Positions 63,365 through 64,000 of a stretch of 64,000 nucleotides of DNA are shown one piece after another. The notes beneath the pieces were generated by a model. The model searched no databases and was not told where the DNA came from. It worked only from the letters and a program-made list of their open reading frames with translations. Source of the DNA: Meandrina meandrites (taxonomy: Eukaryota > Cnidaria > Anthozoa > Scleractinia > Meandrinidae); contig OY855908.1 of assembly GCA_963693305.1 (NCBI GenBank), forward strand, positions 8,407,001-8,471,000. Reading direction: 5' to 3'. Made by a program: the position numbers and the translations under genes. How positions within the stretch are numbered: the first letter of the stretch is position 1; each line of letters opens with the position of its first letter.

Positions 63365-64000
63365 CACATCTTGTATCGACGTCGACTATTACTTTTCGGG
63401 CGGAAATGAAATTATCACTGTCTCAAGCTTGATAATTCTTTTTATCTGGAGAAATTCATATTTAGGGTCCAATTCAAATTTGAAAGCAGAATGCGAGCAG
63501 TCGGTTTTTTTATCTGAAATCATTTGCGCGAGCTGAAAGCAAAATTATTCAAAGCAGGAGAAAAAGGAGGAGGGAATGAGGTGCTTCTCGCTGCTCAATC
63601 TCGATTCGCATAATTCACACTCGTGTTTCGGCCGCGCACGCTAGGAAAAGAAACAGACAACTCCCGGTCTAGTTTGAAATAGACTTGGATGAAAAATCTT
63701 TTGGGCATAGACCTGAAAAATCGAAATGCACAAGGTACTTTTGCGATCACAAGTAAGTTAAGAGGTCAATTGCAAACGTGATAGAGTTCCAGTAAAAACT
63801 AAGGTTACAAGTCAAGGAGAGAGGTAAGGAAGGCATCTAAATGATTAAAAAATGGCCTGGAACTCAGAAAATAGAGAATTGGGCAGTTGTAGTACATGGC
63901 CTACATTCCTTGAAGAAGGAAGCACCTTAGAGGAATGTCACAAAGGGATTAACATTTAATGCCTTTTTACAAGAGGCTTATCTACACCGGTTAGCATTGT
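63365..64000 (-). repeat. Group 4 3' block, copy f, cut by the window end
   Basis: 63840-64000 follows 54360-54530 closely. By that alignment, a minus-strand group 4 stop codon is expected about 200 bases beyond the window. Confidence 0.6.

Overview
The window reads as animal nuclear DNA, most likely from an anthozoan cnidarian and plausibly a stony coral; the species cannot be fixed from the sequence. The DNA is AT-rich and dense in small inverted-repeat elements and tRNA-derived repeats. It is dominated by one lineage-specific multigene family of intronless class A (rhodopsin-like) G-protein-coupled receptors (GPCRs) of about 280-294 aa. I count 13 intact receptor genes, one nearly intact copy with a shortened TM1, two copies broken by a small frameshift, and about 16 truncated or relic copies. 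No other host protein gene is recognisable. All statements of identity or homology rest on reading by eye.

The receptors fall into four groups. Group 1 (+ strand, 0.3-12.4 kb) lies in four tandem units of about 3-3.9 kb. Group 2 (+ strand genes at 14.5, 24.0, 38.9 and 61.9 kb plus broken copies) carries Glu-Cys-Ala instead of Glu-Arg-Ala at the DRY position. Group 3 (+ strand genes at 16.4 and 33.8 kb plus many relics) has Glu-Arg-Ala and a Gln/Asn-rich third inner loop. Group 4 (- strand genes at 19.2, 26.4, 46.5, 54.7 and 59.8 kb) is distinguished by a proline at position 5.50 and Asn-X-Thr near the N-terminus. All groups share an almost invariant TM1-loop1-TM2 segment, a CxxC pair in the third outer loop, NPIIY in TM7 and a short SKQY-type tail. 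They lack the usual TM3 disulfide cysteine. The nearest named families I can suggest are adenosine- or melanocortin-type receptors, but the ligand is unknown.

Layout: 1-297, left edge, with a tRNA-like scrap and flank resembling the 5' side of a group 4 gene. 298-13960, four tandem group 1 units, three of which also carry a TM4-5 relic; units 2 and 3 share a tRNA-bearing foldback insertion. From 13960 to the end a looser module recurs: group 2 gene (+), group 3 gene or its orphan 5' flank (+), group 4 gene (-) with a conserved 3' block, then a divergent + strand relic. Each copy has lost different parts. 42897-45731 is a 2.8-kb inverted-repeat-bounded insertion carrying a 1-kb GC-rich minisatellite, and it splits one group 4 3' block. 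35.7-37.2 kb holds a degraded gag-like retroelement. A 5'-truncated LINE sits inside a receptor relic at 53.1 kb. The window ends inside another group 4 3' block, so the array continues to the right.

As a whole the region looks like an actively recombining chemosensory or peptide/small-molecule receptor array. It shows chimeric genes, inverted duplications, microhomology junctions and solo 5' flanks. The membrane-cytoplasmic face of the receptors is held nearly constant while the outer face varies. What they sense is not visible in the sequence.
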